DNA of 64,000 nucleotides from Bacillus pseudomycoides (GCF_002582035.1 NZ_NUQE01000044.1:124166-188165); one strand, 5' to 3'. Counted from the first letter of the stretch, positions 8,538 through 18,436 are shown. Numbers and translations: made by a program. The notes: generated by a model not told the origin, from the sequence alone.

Positions 8538-10868
8538 ATGACATCGAAATTCACGAGAAAGTCAAAAAAGGTTGCAACTGTTTTAGTATCGGCAAGTATT
8601 TTCGGAAGTATATGGATGGCTCCGGTTGACAGCTCAACCAAGGTTCATGCCGCGGAGCAAACTCTCACACAGGAGAATTTCGACCAAATCGCCAACGGGT
8701 CACTGCCTGCTGGCTGGAAGCTTGTACAGGGAGATGCCAAGGTCGTAGACGGCAAGCTAGTATTAGCTTCTCCTTCTTCTACCGCCCCTGCCAGAGTAGT
8801 GATTCCTTTAGGAGATCAATCAGGGAATTACGTTTTTGAAGCGGATATGACGTTTCAAAGCGCGGTGGAAGACAGCAGATGGGCTTCATTGATGTATCGT
8901 GTACAGCCCAATTCTTATCCGTATTATCAATCCGCTATGCGTAAAGGCACTACGGCGATGAACGGACTGGAGTTCGCCATTCGGAATGAAAGTAATCAGT
9001 GGGTCGTGCCGGAAACGAATTTTTACCCGGAAAATATGGCTCTCAATAAGACATATCATATCAAAGTGATCGCAAGTGGCAATCGTGTTCAGCAGTTCAT
9101 CGATGGACAGCTTGTGATTGATACGGATCAAGCCGGGAAATGGGCAAACGGGGATGTTGGCTTTCAAGCGAATGGTACGACGGTTCAATTTGATAATGTA
9201 AAGGTGAATGAATATCCGAATGCACTTCCTCCTTTAGCGAAAACGAACGCTTTTCTTCCGAAAGAAGCGAAAACGAATATCGTGAATCCCCCTACGATCA
9301 TTTCGCAATCTGTTGCACAAGAAGGCGCATCTTCGGTTCTCCTGCAGGCAAAGCGGAACGTGCAGGGGCAATGGGTTGTTGACGGAGTTCCTATTGAAAA
9401 AACTCTAGAAAACATAAAAGGCAAATTCATTCCGGTTGTTCAGGTGGAAGAACATGCGGATATTGAAGGTCTCGCGAATATCATGAAAGAAACACAGACG
9501 CAGGATTTTCAGATTTTATCCAGCAATCCCGCCATCGTGAAAGAAATGCGCAGCTTCATTAAAACGGCTCGCGGTGCCCTTCTTTACACCAAGTCATCCT
9601 TCAATAAGAATGATATGGCCGCTTTCGTGCGTGACATTCATGAAAGTGATGCGATGGTTGCGGTAATGCCGCAAAAAAATCTGAGCCCTGATGCGGTCCA
9701 TTATTTACATAGCCGCGCAATTTCCGTTTGGGGAAGCGGCGCAGAGGATGTGCAAGCCGCCCATACGCTCATTCATCTTGGAGTGGACGGCATTGTGACA
9801 GGGAACCCTGAAGCCTCCATTGAAGCGTTGGGACAATATCCAGAAAATACACTTGTGCAGCGCCCGGTCGTGGCGGCACATCGTGGCGTACCTTCCCTTG
9901 CGCCTGAAAATACGATGGCTTCCTATCGAAAAGCTTATGAATTAGGTGCGGATATGATTGAGACGGATGTGCAGATGACGAAGGACGGAAAGTTGGTCAT
10001 TATGCATGACTATAATGTGGATCGGACAACGAACGGCACGGGCTATATAAAGGATTTAACGCTTGAACAGATTCGCACATTGGATGCCGGTATCAAATTC
10101 AGTCCCGAATTCCAAGGTGAAAAGGTACCTACCTTTGAAGAGTTTTTGAATGATTTTAAGGGGAAAGATGTGGTTCTGCTTGTCGAGCTTAAGGCGAGCG
10201 GCATCGAGAAGCAAGTGATGCAGGAAATTGAGCAAGCTGGAATGATTGATAACGTAGTGATTCAAAGCTTTGATGCCAACCATATCAGAAACGTTCGCAG
10301 TCTCAACCGTGAAGTCGGAACCGGCTATCTTTACTCCGCTGGCCCTCCTTCCACACTAGACAGTAAGCTGAAGAAGGCTCAGCAGATGATGCAGTACGGC
10401 GCCAGCATGAACGCGACATTGAATGCAAGCTACGGTAGCCTGTATCCGGAATTTATCCAATATATGCGTCAGCGCGGATTTCTGAATATGCATTGGACGT
10501 TCAGGGACGAGAATCCGTTTGGAGAAGCCTTGCAGGCCGGCGTTGTCGGACCGATCACAGATTACATGCAATGGCTGACGGATGCGCCGATTCGTTTGGA
10601 AATACCGAATAAAAAAGTAAACCTGAAAGTCGGAAAAACAGCGACTATACACATAAAATCCAAAGTAAATTATCGTGAGGACAAAAAAGAGAATATTCCG
10701 ACCACTTTCTTTGTGAACAGTGGAGAAGACAAAGTGAAAATTGAAGGTAGTACCATTCAAGCATTGAAGCCTGGAACAGTGAATGTATTTGCGATGCATA
10801 CTTTCCAAATGCTTGGGAAGGAATGGCATATTGTAGCTGAGCCGATTGAAGTAACTGTTACAGAATGA
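8538..10868 (+). CDS. Secreted multidomain glycerophosphodiester phosphodiesterase
   Basis: A 776-aa exported protein that hydrolyses glycerophosphodiesters, probably releasing phosphate-containing alcohols from lipid or teichoic acid material. The signal peptide (RKSKKVATVLVSASIFGS..., cut near VHAAEQ) precedes a lectin/DUF1080-like beta domain (about residues 40-230). A degenerate GDPD-like domain follows (about 250-425), then an active GDPD domain (about 440-670) with AAHRG, APENT, IETDVQMTKDG and MHDYNVDRTTNG. The C-terminus looks like a bacterial Ig-like domain. The ATG has AAGGAG seven bases upstream; a GTG one codon earlier is too close. The gene is visibly richer in G+C than its flanks and uses different codons, which suggests transfer. 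A terminator follows directly. Confidence 0.9.
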   Translation: MTSKFTRKSKKVATVLVSASIFGSIWMAPVDSSTKVHAAEQTLTQENFDQIANGSLPAGWKLVQGDAKVVDGKLVLASPSSTAPARVVIPLGDQSGNYVFEADMTFQSAVEDSRWASLMYRVQPNSYPYYQSAMRKGTTAMNGLEFAIRNESNQWVVPETNFYPENMALNKTYHIKVIASGNRVQQFIDGQLVIDTDQAGKWANGDVGFQANGTTVQFDNVKVNEYPNALPPLAKTNAFLPKEAKTNIVNPPTIISQSVAQEGASSVLLQAKRNVQGQWVVDGVPIEKTLENIKGKFIPVVQVEEHADIEGLANIMKETQTQDFQILSSNPAIVKEMRSFIKTARGALLYTKSSFNKNDMAAFVRDIHESDAMVAVMPQKNLSPDAVHYLHSRAISVWGSGAEDVQAAHTLIHLGVDGIVTGNPEASIEALGQYPENTLVQRPVVAAHRGVPSLAPENTMASYRKAYELGADMIETDVQMTKDGKLVIMHDYNVDRTTNGTGYIKDLTLEQIRTLDAGIKFSPEFQGEKVPTFEEFLNDFKGKDVVLLVELKASGIEKQVMQEIEQAGMIDNVVIQSFDANHIRNVRSLNREVGTGYLYSAGPPSTLDSKLKKAQQMMQYGASMNATLNASYGSLYPEFIQYMRQRGFLNMHWTFRDENPFGEALQAGVVGPITDYMQWLTDAPIRLEIPNKKVNLKVGKTATIHIKSKVNYREDKKENIPTTFFVNSGEDKVKIEGSTIQALKPGTVNVFAMHTFQMLGKEWHIVAEPIEVTVTE

Positions 10869-10878
10869 AAAGTATAGA

Positions 10879-10910
10879 TAACTGCCCCTCTTTAAACGGA
10901 GGGGCAGTTT
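10879..10910 (+). terminator. Terminator after the glycerophosphodiesterase gene
   Basis: AACTGCCCCTC pairs with GAGGGGCAGTT (one side read GGAGGGGCAGTTT) around a TTTAAAC loop. It begins 11 bp after the stop codon. Confidence 0.85.
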
Positions 10911-11311
10911 ATAGCTGTCGGTCTATTTTTGTATCCTTGCCAAGAATTTTACTTTTATAAGTAAACGAAAAAAGCTGCTGACGTAAAATAACATGATCCA
11001 TATCATCAAAAAAACTCTGAATGTCCGTTTCATTTATCCATTCATAACCATCCGCAAGCCATTCATCAACTTTAGCAATCGCCTAAGCTGCTGATTTCTT
11101 CGGCTGATAAGCATAACTGTTCTTATGAAACCGATGCAAGCACACTGGCTCTAACCAAATTTTCACAACCGTATGTACAAATCGCTCCTCTACCGTTAAA
11201 ATACCTATCTTTCCTTCCCATTGTCTTTCTTCATATTTACGGTTTTCACAGGCGATGGTGTGTATTTCCCTGTCACCAGCTTCATATCAATATCTTTTAC
11301 CCCTTCACTGT
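10909..11311 (-). pseudogene. Reverse transcriptase relic (group II intron-like RT)
   Basis: Reading leftward, three adjoining segments give recognisable RT sequence: DIDMKLVTGKYTPSPVKTV, then a shift of frame to GILTVEERFVHTVVKIWLEP, FHKNSYAYQPKKSAA, an in-frame TAG where Gln is expected, and AIAKVDEWLADGYEWINETD, IQSFFDDMDHVILRQQL. The last part is the RT motif with the first catalytic Asp (ETDIQSFFDD). The N- and C-terminal parts, including the YADD box, are missing. A frameshift and a nonsense codon show it is dead. A family A repeat abuts its 5' end. Whether it came from a group II intron, a retron-like or an abortive-infection RT cannot be decided. Confidence 0.75.
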
Positions 11312-11312
11312 A

Positions 11313-11415
11313 GCTTTGAAATAAAGGTTGTATTTTGATCAAACTTTTTTCAAAACGGTTAAACTTTGTTTTAAACGGTACGACTTTTTTATAAACAGTT
11401 AAACTTTATTTCAAA
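11313..11415. repeat. Family A repeat, short copy with inverted ends
   Basis: It opens with GCTTTGAAATAAAGG and closes with AAACTTTATTTCAAA, which are inverted copies of each other. Internal motifs TTTTGATCAAAC and TTTTTTATAAACAG are shared with other family A copies. It abuts the broken end of the reverse transcriptase relic. Confidence 0.7.
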
Positions 11416-11542
11416 TCAATAATTAACTTACTCAGCAACATTTTTTCTCTATACTGAACATTTTTATTAATCTTTGTTTTATTATCAAGACCTAATTCGT
11501 AAAAAGGCATATAAAATATAAGTACTACTAAGAGGCTCCAAC

Positions 11543-11577
11543 TAAAATGACCTCAGCACAATACCGAGGTCATTTTT
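11543..11577 (-). terminator. Terminator after the GIY-YIG gene
   Basis: AAAATGACCTC and GAGGTCATTTTT form an 11-bp stem. It lies 12 bp beyond the stop codon of the leftward GIY-YIG gene and may act in both directions. Confidence 0.8.
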
Positions 11578-11588
11578 CACAGAACTTT

Positions 11589-11963
11589 TTATTTAAAAAA
11601 TACTTTATCTACATTATATTTCGCTTGAAGTTCATTAATAATATATGTTTCGTAAATTTCTCTTTCCATTGGATCTTCTACGATACATGCATCAATTCGA
11701 TATACTTCATCTCTATGAGCTTTGATTGGTGAAACAGTATCTTCAAAATGCTTTTTAATTCTTTGTCTTAATTTCCGTGCTTTTCCAACGAATAAGAGCT
11801 CGTCATTAATATTATAAAACATAAAAATGCCGCCTTTATCTCTCGGAATTAAATGAAAATCAATAAAGCCATTAATCGGAGTTATTATTGGTTCATCGCC
11901 TTTCATTACTTGCTTACGCTCTGTAATCGTAACGTCTGGTGCTGGTATCTTAATTTTGATCAT
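11589..11963 (-). CDS. GIY-YIG superfamily nuclease-like protein
   Basis: A 124-aa protein with a stand-alone GIY-YIG domain at about residues 42-124. The GIY and YIG motifs are altered to GIFMFY and LLFVGKA. The conserved Arg lies in KLRQRIKKHF and the catalytic-type Glu in MEREIYETYIINELQAKYN. Similar domains cut DNA in UvrC and homing endonucleases; the small stand-alone Bacillus type has no established role. Loss of both tyrosines of the name motif may lower or abolish activity. It is monocistronic with its own terminator. Confidence 0.75.
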   Translation of the reverse strand: MIKIKIPAPDVTITERKQVMKGDEPIITPINGFIDFHLIPRDKGGIFMFYNINDELLFVGKARKLRQRIKKHFEDTVSPIKAHRDEVYRIDACIVEDPMEREIYETYIINELQAKYNVDKVFFK

Positions 11964-12247
11964 GATCAGTCACGTCCTCTTTTGTTATAAAGGAAAATAA
12001 TATCACAATTATGTAAGAAAAGCCATTATAATGTTATCCCATGTATATATAATATATGTGGGCTGAACAAAGGGCTCTCTCTTTTCAATGAAAACTCACG
12101 AATTATTTGATGAATAGAATCTCCGGTCTCAGAAACATTCATATAACGTTTTTGTTTTGCTTCACCTCCTCTACTTTGCGTTTGCGAGCTAACAATTTGA
12201 TAAGTAGCCGTTATTTAAAATAATAAAAGTATGTAATGATACCTCTT

Positions 12248-12285
12248 AAAGTAAAAAAGATGCTAGATAGCATCTTTTTTACTTT
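12248..12285. terminator. Perfect 18-bp hairpin
   Basis: AAAGTAAAAAAGATGCTA and its exact complement are separated by two bases. Both arms carry A or T runs, so it can terminate in either direction, although no intact gene ends next to it. Confidence 0.65.
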
Positions 12286-12317
12286 AACTAACTATTTAGT
12301 TATACTTTCAGCTAAAT

Positions 12318-12420
12318 TACTTTTATTTTTTCCATGCTTCTACATGTGAATGCTCTAACTCCTCCTGCAAAAAATAGTTTTTATCCAGAAATGTGGCTGC
12401 ACCATCATACTTGTTCCGTA
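12318..12420 (-). pseudogene. Possible C-terminal gene remnant
   Basis: In the 660-bp gap between the GIY-YIG gene and proA, a leftward frame of about 30 codons reads NKYDGAATFLDKNYFLQEEL then EHSHVEAWKK and a stop. It has no start or ribosome binding site and looks like the surviving tail of a lost gene. The family is not recognised. Confidence 0.3.
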
Positions 12421-12499
12421 TGCCGGATTTTTAAATTGGACTTATATAGATCCTTTTTGTCTTTTTTTATTATTTGCACAGGGAGTTAAAAGAATTTTG

Positions 12500-12535
12500 T
12501 TGACGCTCCCCCATGACCATCAGGCTAAGTTTGAG
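12500..12535. repeat. Family B repeat, one end only
   Basis: GCTCCCCCATGACCATCAGG followed by CTAAGTTTGAG matches the end motif of family B (CATGCCCATCAAGCTAAG). The other end is not visible, so this is a decayed half. Confidence 0.45.
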
Positions 12536-12625
12536 TTTTCTAAAAACCACTTTAATACTAAAAAAATGATAGAAACTGAAAGCAAAAATAAAACAAGAGA
12601 GGCTTTGCATCTGTCCTTCTACTTC

Positions 12626-13873
12626 TTATCCCCGAACCTGCCCATTCCCACGAATCACATATTTTGTGGAAGTCAATGCAGATAGCCCCATCGGTCCCCG
12701 CGCGTGCAGCTTTTGCGTGCTGATGCCGATTTCTGCGCCGAAGCCAAATTCAAAGCCGTCAGTAAAGCGGGTCGAAGCATTATGGTAGAGCGCCGCGGCA
12801 TCGACGGACGTGAAAAACTTGCTGACGTTTTCTTCGTTCTCTGTAATGATTGCTTCGGAATGCATGGAGCCATAAGCATTGATGTGGTGAATCGCTTCTT
12901 CAACAGAGGAAACGATTCTGACTGCCAGCGTAAGAGACAAAAACTCTGTTTCCCAATCTTCTTCTGAAGCGGGTACAAGAAAAGAATCAATTGCCAATGC
13001 TTTCTTATCTCCACGCAGCTCCACTCCTCTTTCCTTCAAGAAAGAAAACAGCTCAGTACCGAATCGCTGCGCCCAATTCTCATGAAGTATAATTGTTTCA
13101 ATAGCATTGCATACAGACGGACGCTGTGTTTTAGCGTTTACGATAATATCGAATGCCATCTGTTTATCCGCTGTTTCATCAATGAAAATGTGACAATTTC
13201 CCGCACCTGTTTCCAATACAGGAACAGACGCTTCTCGTACTACAGTATCTATCAACTGCTTGCCACCTCTTGGAATAAGAACATCCAAGTACTCGTTCAA
13301 TGTAAACAGCTGCTTTGCGCTGTCTCGTGAATTGTCTTCAATGAGCTGTACGCTTTCTGGAGGCAAGCTCGTTTGTTTGAGCGCTCGATGAATGACAGCA
13401 ACGATGGCTTTGTTGGAATAAGCGGCGGAAGAACTACCACGCAAGATCACTGCGTTACCTGTTTTCAGGCAAATTGTGGCCGCATCTACCGTCACGTTCG
13501 GCCGCGCCTCGTAAATCATCCCGACAACACCGAGCGGCACGCGCATCTCCCGAATAGACAATCCATTCGGCCGTTCCCATGCAGCTACACATTCTCCGAC
13601 AGGATCGCGCAAATCAATCAGCTGCCGGATACCCTCTGTCATATCAATAATGCGCTGTTCATTCAGCATGAGGCGGTCGAGGAGAGAGGCAGACATTCCT
13701 TTCGCTTTACCTTGTTCGATATCCCGTTTGTTCTCCTCCAAAATATAGGATGTCTCTACTATCAATTGCTCAGCGACAGCCGCCAGTGCCTTATTTTTTT
13801 CGTTAGTCGATTTGGCCACAAGCTCTCCCGCAATCTTTTTCGCTTTTTGTCCCTTTGCCAACACTTCATTCAT
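12626..13873 (-). CDS. proA: Gamma-glutamyl phosphate reductase
   Basis: This 415-aa cytoplasmic enzyme reduces glutamyl-5-phosphate to glutamate-5-semialdehyde with NADPH, the second step of proline synthesis. The full family length is present. The catalytic cysteine lies in [16 protein letters not shown]. Other family motifs are [29 protein letters not shown] and [26 protein letters not shown]. The last residues NGQVRG are typical. It lies 199 bp downstream of proB on the same strand, both behind the T-box leader. Composition is more G+C-rich than the flanking genes. Confidence 0.97.
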   Translation of the reverse strand: MNEVLAKGQKAKKIAGELVAKSTNEKNKALAAVAEQLIVETSYILEENKRDIEQGKAKGMSASLLDRLMLNEQRIIDMTEGIRQLIDLRDPVGECVAAWERPNGLSIREMRVPLGVVGMIYEARPNVTVDAATICLKTGNAVILRGSSSAAYSNKAIVAVIHRALKQTSLPPESVQLIEDNSRDSAKQLFTLNEYLDVLIPRGGKQLIDTVVREASVPVLETGAGNCHIFIDETADKQMAFDIIVNAKTQRPSVCNAIETIILHENWAQRFGTELFSFLKERGVELRGDKKALAIDSFLVPASEEDWETEFLSLTLAVRIVSSVEEAIHHINAYGSMHSEAIITENEENVSKFFTSVDAAALYHNASTRFTDGFEFGFGAEIGISTQKLHARGPMGLSALTSTKYVIRGNGQVRG

Positions 13874-14072
13874 TTTCGTTTCCCCCTTTTAAAGATTAAA
13901 AAGTATAAAATTTGAGACGTGTCCAACTCCGCCAACTAGGCATTACCATTCAAGACTCTCCTACATAGATGTTAGTTGAATCAATCGGATGCTTAAAGCG
14001 AGAAAGGACAAACAGCGCCTTTTAAGAAGGAAGACCCTGTGTTCTTCACTTGAACGAGCCATCTCTCTATTC

Positions 14073-15176
14073 TTAAAATGAAACCCAATTATCCCTATGA
14101 ATAACCTCATAGCTATGCCTTTCGATTCGCGCTTGAATGTCATGGCTCTGCATACCTTTTAGCTCCCGCAATTCCTCTGCGCTATATCTGCACTGTCCTT
14201 TTCCTATCACGCGTCCTTGTTGCGTGATGACCTCCACGACTTCACCGGCTTGAAAGATTCCAAACACACCGGTAACACCGGCAGGTAGAAGACTTTTTCC
14301 ACGCTGAATGATGGCAGCGACTGCTCCGGCATCCACTTCAATTTGTCCGCTGACAAGTGAATGCAGCGCGATCCATTGCTTGTTCATCTTGATCACTTTT
14401 TGAGGAGTATTACCGATATACGTTCCATCACCTTTACCCTTCAAAACATCTAAAAACTTCTCCCGTCCACGTCCTGTTCCGATGAATACACTCACACCGA
14501 GAGATAGTGCCGTCTTTGCCGCATCGATTTTCGATTTCATGCCGCCGGTACCAAGTTTTGAGCCAGCATCTCCAGCAAGAGAGGCGATTTCTTCCGTAAC
14601 GGCAGGGAGAAAGTAATACTTTTTCGCGTCCGGATTTTTCTGGGGATTCCGGTCATACAAACCGTTCACATCCGTAAAAATCATAAGCATATCCGCCGAG
14701 ACGAGCCCGCTTACTAAAGCTGATAGCATGTCATTATCACCAAACGTCAGCTCCTCCAAAGAAATAGAATCGTTTTCATTGATTATAGGAAGAGCGGAGC
14801 GGTTTAGTAGCTCCTGTAAAGTGGCGTAGGCATTGCTGTATTGTTCTTTTCTGGAAAAATCGCTTCTTGTCAGCAGAAGCTGCGCGATAACAATCCCATA
14901 TTTGCGGAATTCCTCCGTATACGCCTGCATCAACAGACTTTGCCCAACAGCGGCGGCAGCCTGTTTCCCCTTAATTGTCACTGGTCGGCCGGGATACCCG
15001 AGAGCGGAAAAACCTGCGGCGACGGCCCCAGATGTAATCAGCACGATTTCATGTCCTTCCTGCTTCAGTCGCGCCAAGGCGGCAACGTGATCTGAAAGCT
15101 GTTCGCCAGAGATGCCGCCATGATTCGCTGCCAAGGAACTGCTTCCGATTTTTACAACAATTCGTTGTTTTTTCAC
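14073..15176 (-). CDS. proB: Glutamate 5-kinase
   Basis: The 367-aa enzyme phosphorylates glutamate to glutamyl-5-phosphate, the first and feedback-controlled step of proline synthesis. It has an amino acid kinase domain ([43 protein letters not shown]) and a C-terminal PUA domain (about residues 275-367). The start is a GTG with AGGGGG a few bases upstream; longer frames run into the T-box leader. Expression is controlled by the proline T-box upstream. The 199-bp gap before proA shows no hairpin or gene. Confidence 0.97.
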   Translation of the reverse strand: MKKQRIVVKIGSSSLAANHGGISGEQLSDHVAALARLKQEGHEIVLITSGAVAAGFSALGYPGRPVTIKGKQAAAAVGQSLLMQAYTEEFRKYGIVIAQLLLTRSDFSRKEQYSNAYATLQELLNRSALPIINENDSISLEELTFGDNDMLSALVSGLVSADMLMIFTDVNGLYDRNPQKNPDAKKYYFLPAVTEEIASLAGDAGSKLGTGGMKSKIDAAKTALSLGVSVFIGTGRGREKFLDVLKGKGDGTYIGNTPQKVIKMNKQWIALHSLVSGQIEVDAGAVAAIIQRGKSLLPAGVTGVFGIFQAGEVVEVITQQGRVIGKGQCRYSAEELRELKGMQSHDIQARIERHSYEVIHRDNWVSF

Positions 15177-15323
15177 TTTTGTACCCCCTAGTCTAAAATA
15201 AAAGTTTTTTGTGAATTGTGTTGCTTCTTTTTTCAAATGGAGACAAACTCTTCTTCTACCACGTGCAATTTGCAGCAAAAAACCCCTCACCAATGATGCC
15301 TATCTCGCAATAAAGAGCCAAAT

Positions 15324-15575
15324 AAAAAAGACCGCTCCGTCCTTAAAAAGGACGAAACGGTCATTGTTCCGCGGTACCACCTTCATTGATATAAATCTAT
15401 ATCCGCTTGTCGCCTATAACGCAGGCATACGCCTAAACTTTCGTTTAAGACTCAGGGATAGGTTCCATAGTTTCTATACGAGGAATCTTTCAGCCCGCGG
15501 ATTCCACTCTCTTGCGCAAGAAGACATATGTACTAGTTCCCTTCAACGATTTCCACTTTAATTTTTATATAGTAT
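15324..15575 (-). promoter_or_regulatory. T-box leader (proline-type) of proBA with terminator
   Basis: Read leftward, the leader holds the invariant T-box GTGGTACCGCGGA (15368-15380) and a terminator with arms GACCGTTTCGTCC and GGACGGAGCGGTC (15330-15362) followed by six T. Uncharged tRNA binding would favour the antiterminator and allow proB-proA expression. The stem I region contains CCU triplets (in GGAACCTATCCCTGAG), compatible with a proline specifier, but I did not fold it. A TTGACA box lies upstream at 15595-15600 with a plausible TACTAT about 20 bp later. Confidence 0.92.
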
Positions 15576-15907
15576 GCGATATAACGCATTTTTATGTCAA
15601 GGGATATTTTAGAAAATAAGGAAAGATAGTAATACGTTTATAATCTCCAAAATTATTTAAAATGTTATTGAGTGGTATATAACAAAACATATTAAATTAT
15701 AGAAAATGTACTTGTTTAGTGCAGAATAAAAATGATTTCTATATATTTTTTGTATTGCAAAAAGTAATACACTCTCTTAAAATGTTTTTTTATACTAATC
15801 TCGATATAGTTTATAATGTTAATTTCTTCTGTATGGGATATCATTTTTTTAGAATAATAATTTCAAACCAATAAAATTTATACCAAAAGGAGCAAGAGCG
15901 AGTTATT

Positions 15908-16726
15908 ATGAACAAACAAATAGGATTCATCGGATGCGGAAACATGGGTATCGCTATGATAGGTGGAATGATTAACAAAAATATAGTTTCTTCAGATAAA
16001 ATTATTTGTTCAGATGTAAGCGTCATTAATTTAAAAAATGCTAGTGAAAAATATGACATAACTACAACTACTGACAATAATAAAGTAGCTAACAGTGCTG
16101 ATATTTTAATTTTATCAATCAAACCAGACCTATACTCATCAGTAATTAACCAAATAAAAGAGCAGATAAAAAACGATGTAATAGTCGTAACTATTGCTGC
16201 AGGAAAAAGTATTAAGAGTACTGAGAATGCTTTCGGCAGAAAGTTAAAAGTTGTTAGAGTAATGCCTAATACACCTGCTCTTGTTGGAGAAGGAATGTCT
16301 GCGTTATGTGCTAATGAAATGGTTACAGAAAAAGATCTAGAAGATATACTAAATATATTTAATAGTTTTGGGCAAACAGAGGTAGTAAATGAAAAATTAA
16401 TGGATGTTGTAACATCTGTAAGTGGTTCTTCTCCAGCATATGTATATATGTTTATAGAAGCCATGGCAGATGCTGCTGTACTAGATGGTATGCCAAGAAC
16501 TCAAGCATATAAATTCGCAGCTCAAGCTGTATTAGGTTCTGCAAAAATGGTACTTGAAACAGGAATACATCCAGGCACACTTAAAGATATGGTTTGTTCT
16601 CCAGGTGGAACGACAATAGAAGCTGTAGCAACATTAGAGGAAAAAGGCTTAAGAGCAGCTATCATTTCAGCTATGAAACGTTGTACTCAAAAATCTGTTG
16701 AAATGTCCAATTTAACTAATAAGTAA
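15908..16726 (+). CDS. proC: Pyrroline-5-carboxylate reductase
   Basis: The 272-aa enzyme reduces pyrroline-5-carboxylate to proline with NAD(P)H, the last step of the pathway. The Rossmann motif IGFIGCGNMG is at the N-terminus. The P5CR signature lies in MVCSPGGTTIEAVATLEEKG near the C-terminus and VSGSSPAYVYMFIEA before it. It is transcribed away from proBA and is not behind the T-box. It is strikingly A+T-rich and uses AGA and ATA often, unlike proBA, suggesting a different origin, perhaps clostridial. A good AAGGAG lies about 15 bases before the ATG, which is a long spacing. Confidence 0.95.
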   Translation: MNKQIGFIGCGNMGIAMIGGMINKNIVSSDKIICSDVSVINLKNASEKYDITTTTDNNKVANSADILILSIKPDLYSSVINQIKEQIKNDVIVVTIAAGKSIKSTENAFGRKLKVVRVMPNTPALVGEGMSALCANEMVTEKDLEDILNIFNSFGQTEVVNEKLMDVVTSVSGSSPAYVYMFIEAMADAAVLDGMPRTQAYKFAAQAVLGSAKMVLETGIHPGTLKDMVCSPGGTTIEAVATLEEKGLRAAIISAMKRCTQKSVEMSNLTNK

Positions 16727-16801
16727 GAAATTACGTTTAGAGGTAACGTCGCATCCATCAATTTAAGTTATTTTAAAGTTAAAAGACTGTTACTATTTTC
16801 T

Positions 16802-16958
16802 TATAGGGGTACCGAAACATGGCCATCAAGCTAAGAAATCCTTTTCTCTTCACAACAAAAAAGAATCTTACTTCTTATAAATAGTTGTAGAGAAGGAAAT
16901 TTTTTGTTATGAATTATTTTATTTTTTAGGCTGATGTACATGTGGTGCTACCCCTATA
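16802..16958. repeat. Family B repeat, complete copy (bcr1-like)
   Basis: A 157-bp element with long imperfect inverted ends: left TATAGGGGTACC...CATGGCCATCAAGCTAAG, right ending CATGTGGTGCTACCCCTATA. Size and ends are consistent with the bcr1-type repeat described for the B. cereus group, although I cannot compare it with the published consensus here. It lies between proC and the convergent DadA-like gene and can form a long hairpin. Confidence 0.75.
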
Positions 16959-16977
16959 TGTAATACATACTATTTCG

Positions 16978-18105
16978 CTAATTCTTTGGTTGTTCAATTG
17001 CCCCAGCTACATCATAATAGCTAAGATCAAGTTCTGTCTGTTCACCAAGAGCAAGTTTCGCAAGCTCAGAACCTAAGTAAGGTCCTGCTGTTAATCCAGA
17101 AGCACCAAGTCCGTTAGCAACTAGTATGCCTTCGAAGTTAGGTAATGCACCAATTACAGGAAGAAATCCTGGTGTAAATGGTCTATATCCGACTCGTGTT
17201 TCAAGTACTGTGCTATTTGATAGACCTGGAGCAACCGATAACGCTTTATCGAATACTTCATGTAATCCACCTGCTGTTACTCGGTAATCAAATCCAGTAT
17301 CATTTTCATGTGTCGCACCTATTACGACACGACCATCTTCAAACGCAAGAATGTATTGATCATTTGGCGGCATAACAACAGGCCAACTATCTGTATTTAT
17401 TTCTGGCATATGGAGATGAACAATTTGCGCCTTTTGGAATGTGACTAAGAAATTAACACCAAGCGGCTGCAATAACTCATTTGCCCAAGCACCAGCAGTT
17501 ACTATTACTTGATCGGCTGTTAAAGTCTCACCATTTACTTCAATACCAATAACTCGGTTATCTTCATGAACTAATGATGCATTTCCCTTGATACATACAG
17601 CACCGTGTTTTTTAGCTGCATTCACAAGAGACTGACGAAGCGCTCTACCGTTTACACGAGCAGCGCCGCTAATATGTACAGCGCTATATTCTTCTGATAA
17701 CGGCGGAAATAAGCTCTTTGTTTCAGAACTTGATAGACGAGTAATTTCACCGATTTCCGGAGCATCCTCACGTCGTTTATATGCCCGCTCTTCCATTTGA
17801 TCTAATTTTTTCTCTTCTGTATGAAGACTGATAGCACCTACACGTCTATAACCTGTATCCGTTTCGCCATCTGCTTCTAATTGTTGAATTAAAGAAGCAT
17901 AGTAACGAGCTCCACCTTTTGCGATTTGGTACCAAGCTTTATTTCGACGCTGTGAGAGCCAAGGACATACAATTCCCGCTGCTGCATCAGTCGCCTGTCC
18001 TAAATCTTGGCGATCGACCAATGTAACATGTGCTCCTGCTTTCGTAAGATGGTAAGCAGTAGATGCTCCAAGAATTCCAGCTCCAACTACAATATACGTT
18101 TTCAT
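16978..18105 (-). CDS. FAD-dependent amino acid oxidase/dehydrogenase (DadA-like)
   Basis: A 375-aa DAO-family flavoprotein. The FAD motif IVVGAGILGASTAYHLTKAG is at the N-terminus, followed by TLVDRQDLGQATDAAAGIVCPW. The C-terminal VANGLGASGLTAGPYLGSELAKL is the second FAD-contact region. Members oxidise D-amino acids, glycine, sarcosine or proline-like amines. Lying beside proline genes is suggestive, but it is convergent with proC and not in an operon with it. The length is typical of DadA/glycine oxidase types. Confidence 0.85.
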   Translation of the reverse strand: MKTYIVVGAGILGASTAYHLTKAGAHVTLVDRQDLGQATDAAAGIVCPWLSQRRNKAWYQIAKGGARYYASLIQQLEADGETDTGYRRVGAISLHTEEKKLDQMEERAYKRREDAPEIGEITRLSSSETKSLFPPLSEEYSAVHISGAARVNGRALRQSLVNAAKKHGAVCIKGNASLVHEDNRVIGIEVNGETLTADQVIVTAGAWANELLQPLGVNFLVTFQKAQIVHLHMPEINTDSWPVVMPPNDQYILAFEDGRVVIGATHENDTGFDYRVTAGGLHEVFDKALSVAPGLSNSTVLETRVGYRPFTPGFLPVIGALPNFEGILVANGLGASGLTAGPYLGSELAKLALGEQTELDLSYYDVAGAIEQPKN

Positions 18106-18395
18106 TCATAACACCTTTTCTATTTTGTTCTTTATAGGTCCGATATATAGCTAAACCGTCAATGTTAGTAAAGTTTGAATCATATTTAGTATACTGGACA
18201 AGTACATTTTTTCAACCTTTCCATTAAGGTAGAAAGCCGTAAAATATATAATTTCAAATTAATTTTTCATAAAAGGTATAAATATCGCTTATTTTTAAGT
18301 TGTCTTTGACTTTTTACATTACTATACCTTGCTTTTGTTAAACACCTATTACAACATTTTATCTAATTTCATTGAAAGGGTAAAATTATAACAAT

Positions 18396-18436
18396 AAAAA
18401 CCATCACATAGGTACGCTCTTAGGTGATGGTTTTTT
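18396..18436. terminator. Terminator after the SDR gene
   Basis: AAAAACCATCAC and GTGATGGTTTTTT form the stem, with A and T runs on the outside. It lies downstream of the leftward SDR gene. Confidence 0.8.

Noticed and set aside
10356-10829. Leftward 157-aa frame inside the glycerophosphodiesterase gene
   Set aside because: It is antisense to a gene with clear domains, has no ribosome binding site or family match, and exists because of the G+C-rich codon pattern.
13373-13915. Rightward 180-aa frame across proA
   Set aside because: It is antisense to a full-length proA and has no recognisable domain.
15841-16464. Leftward 207-aa frame across proC
   Set aside because: It is a shadow of proC in the opposite strand and shows no family.
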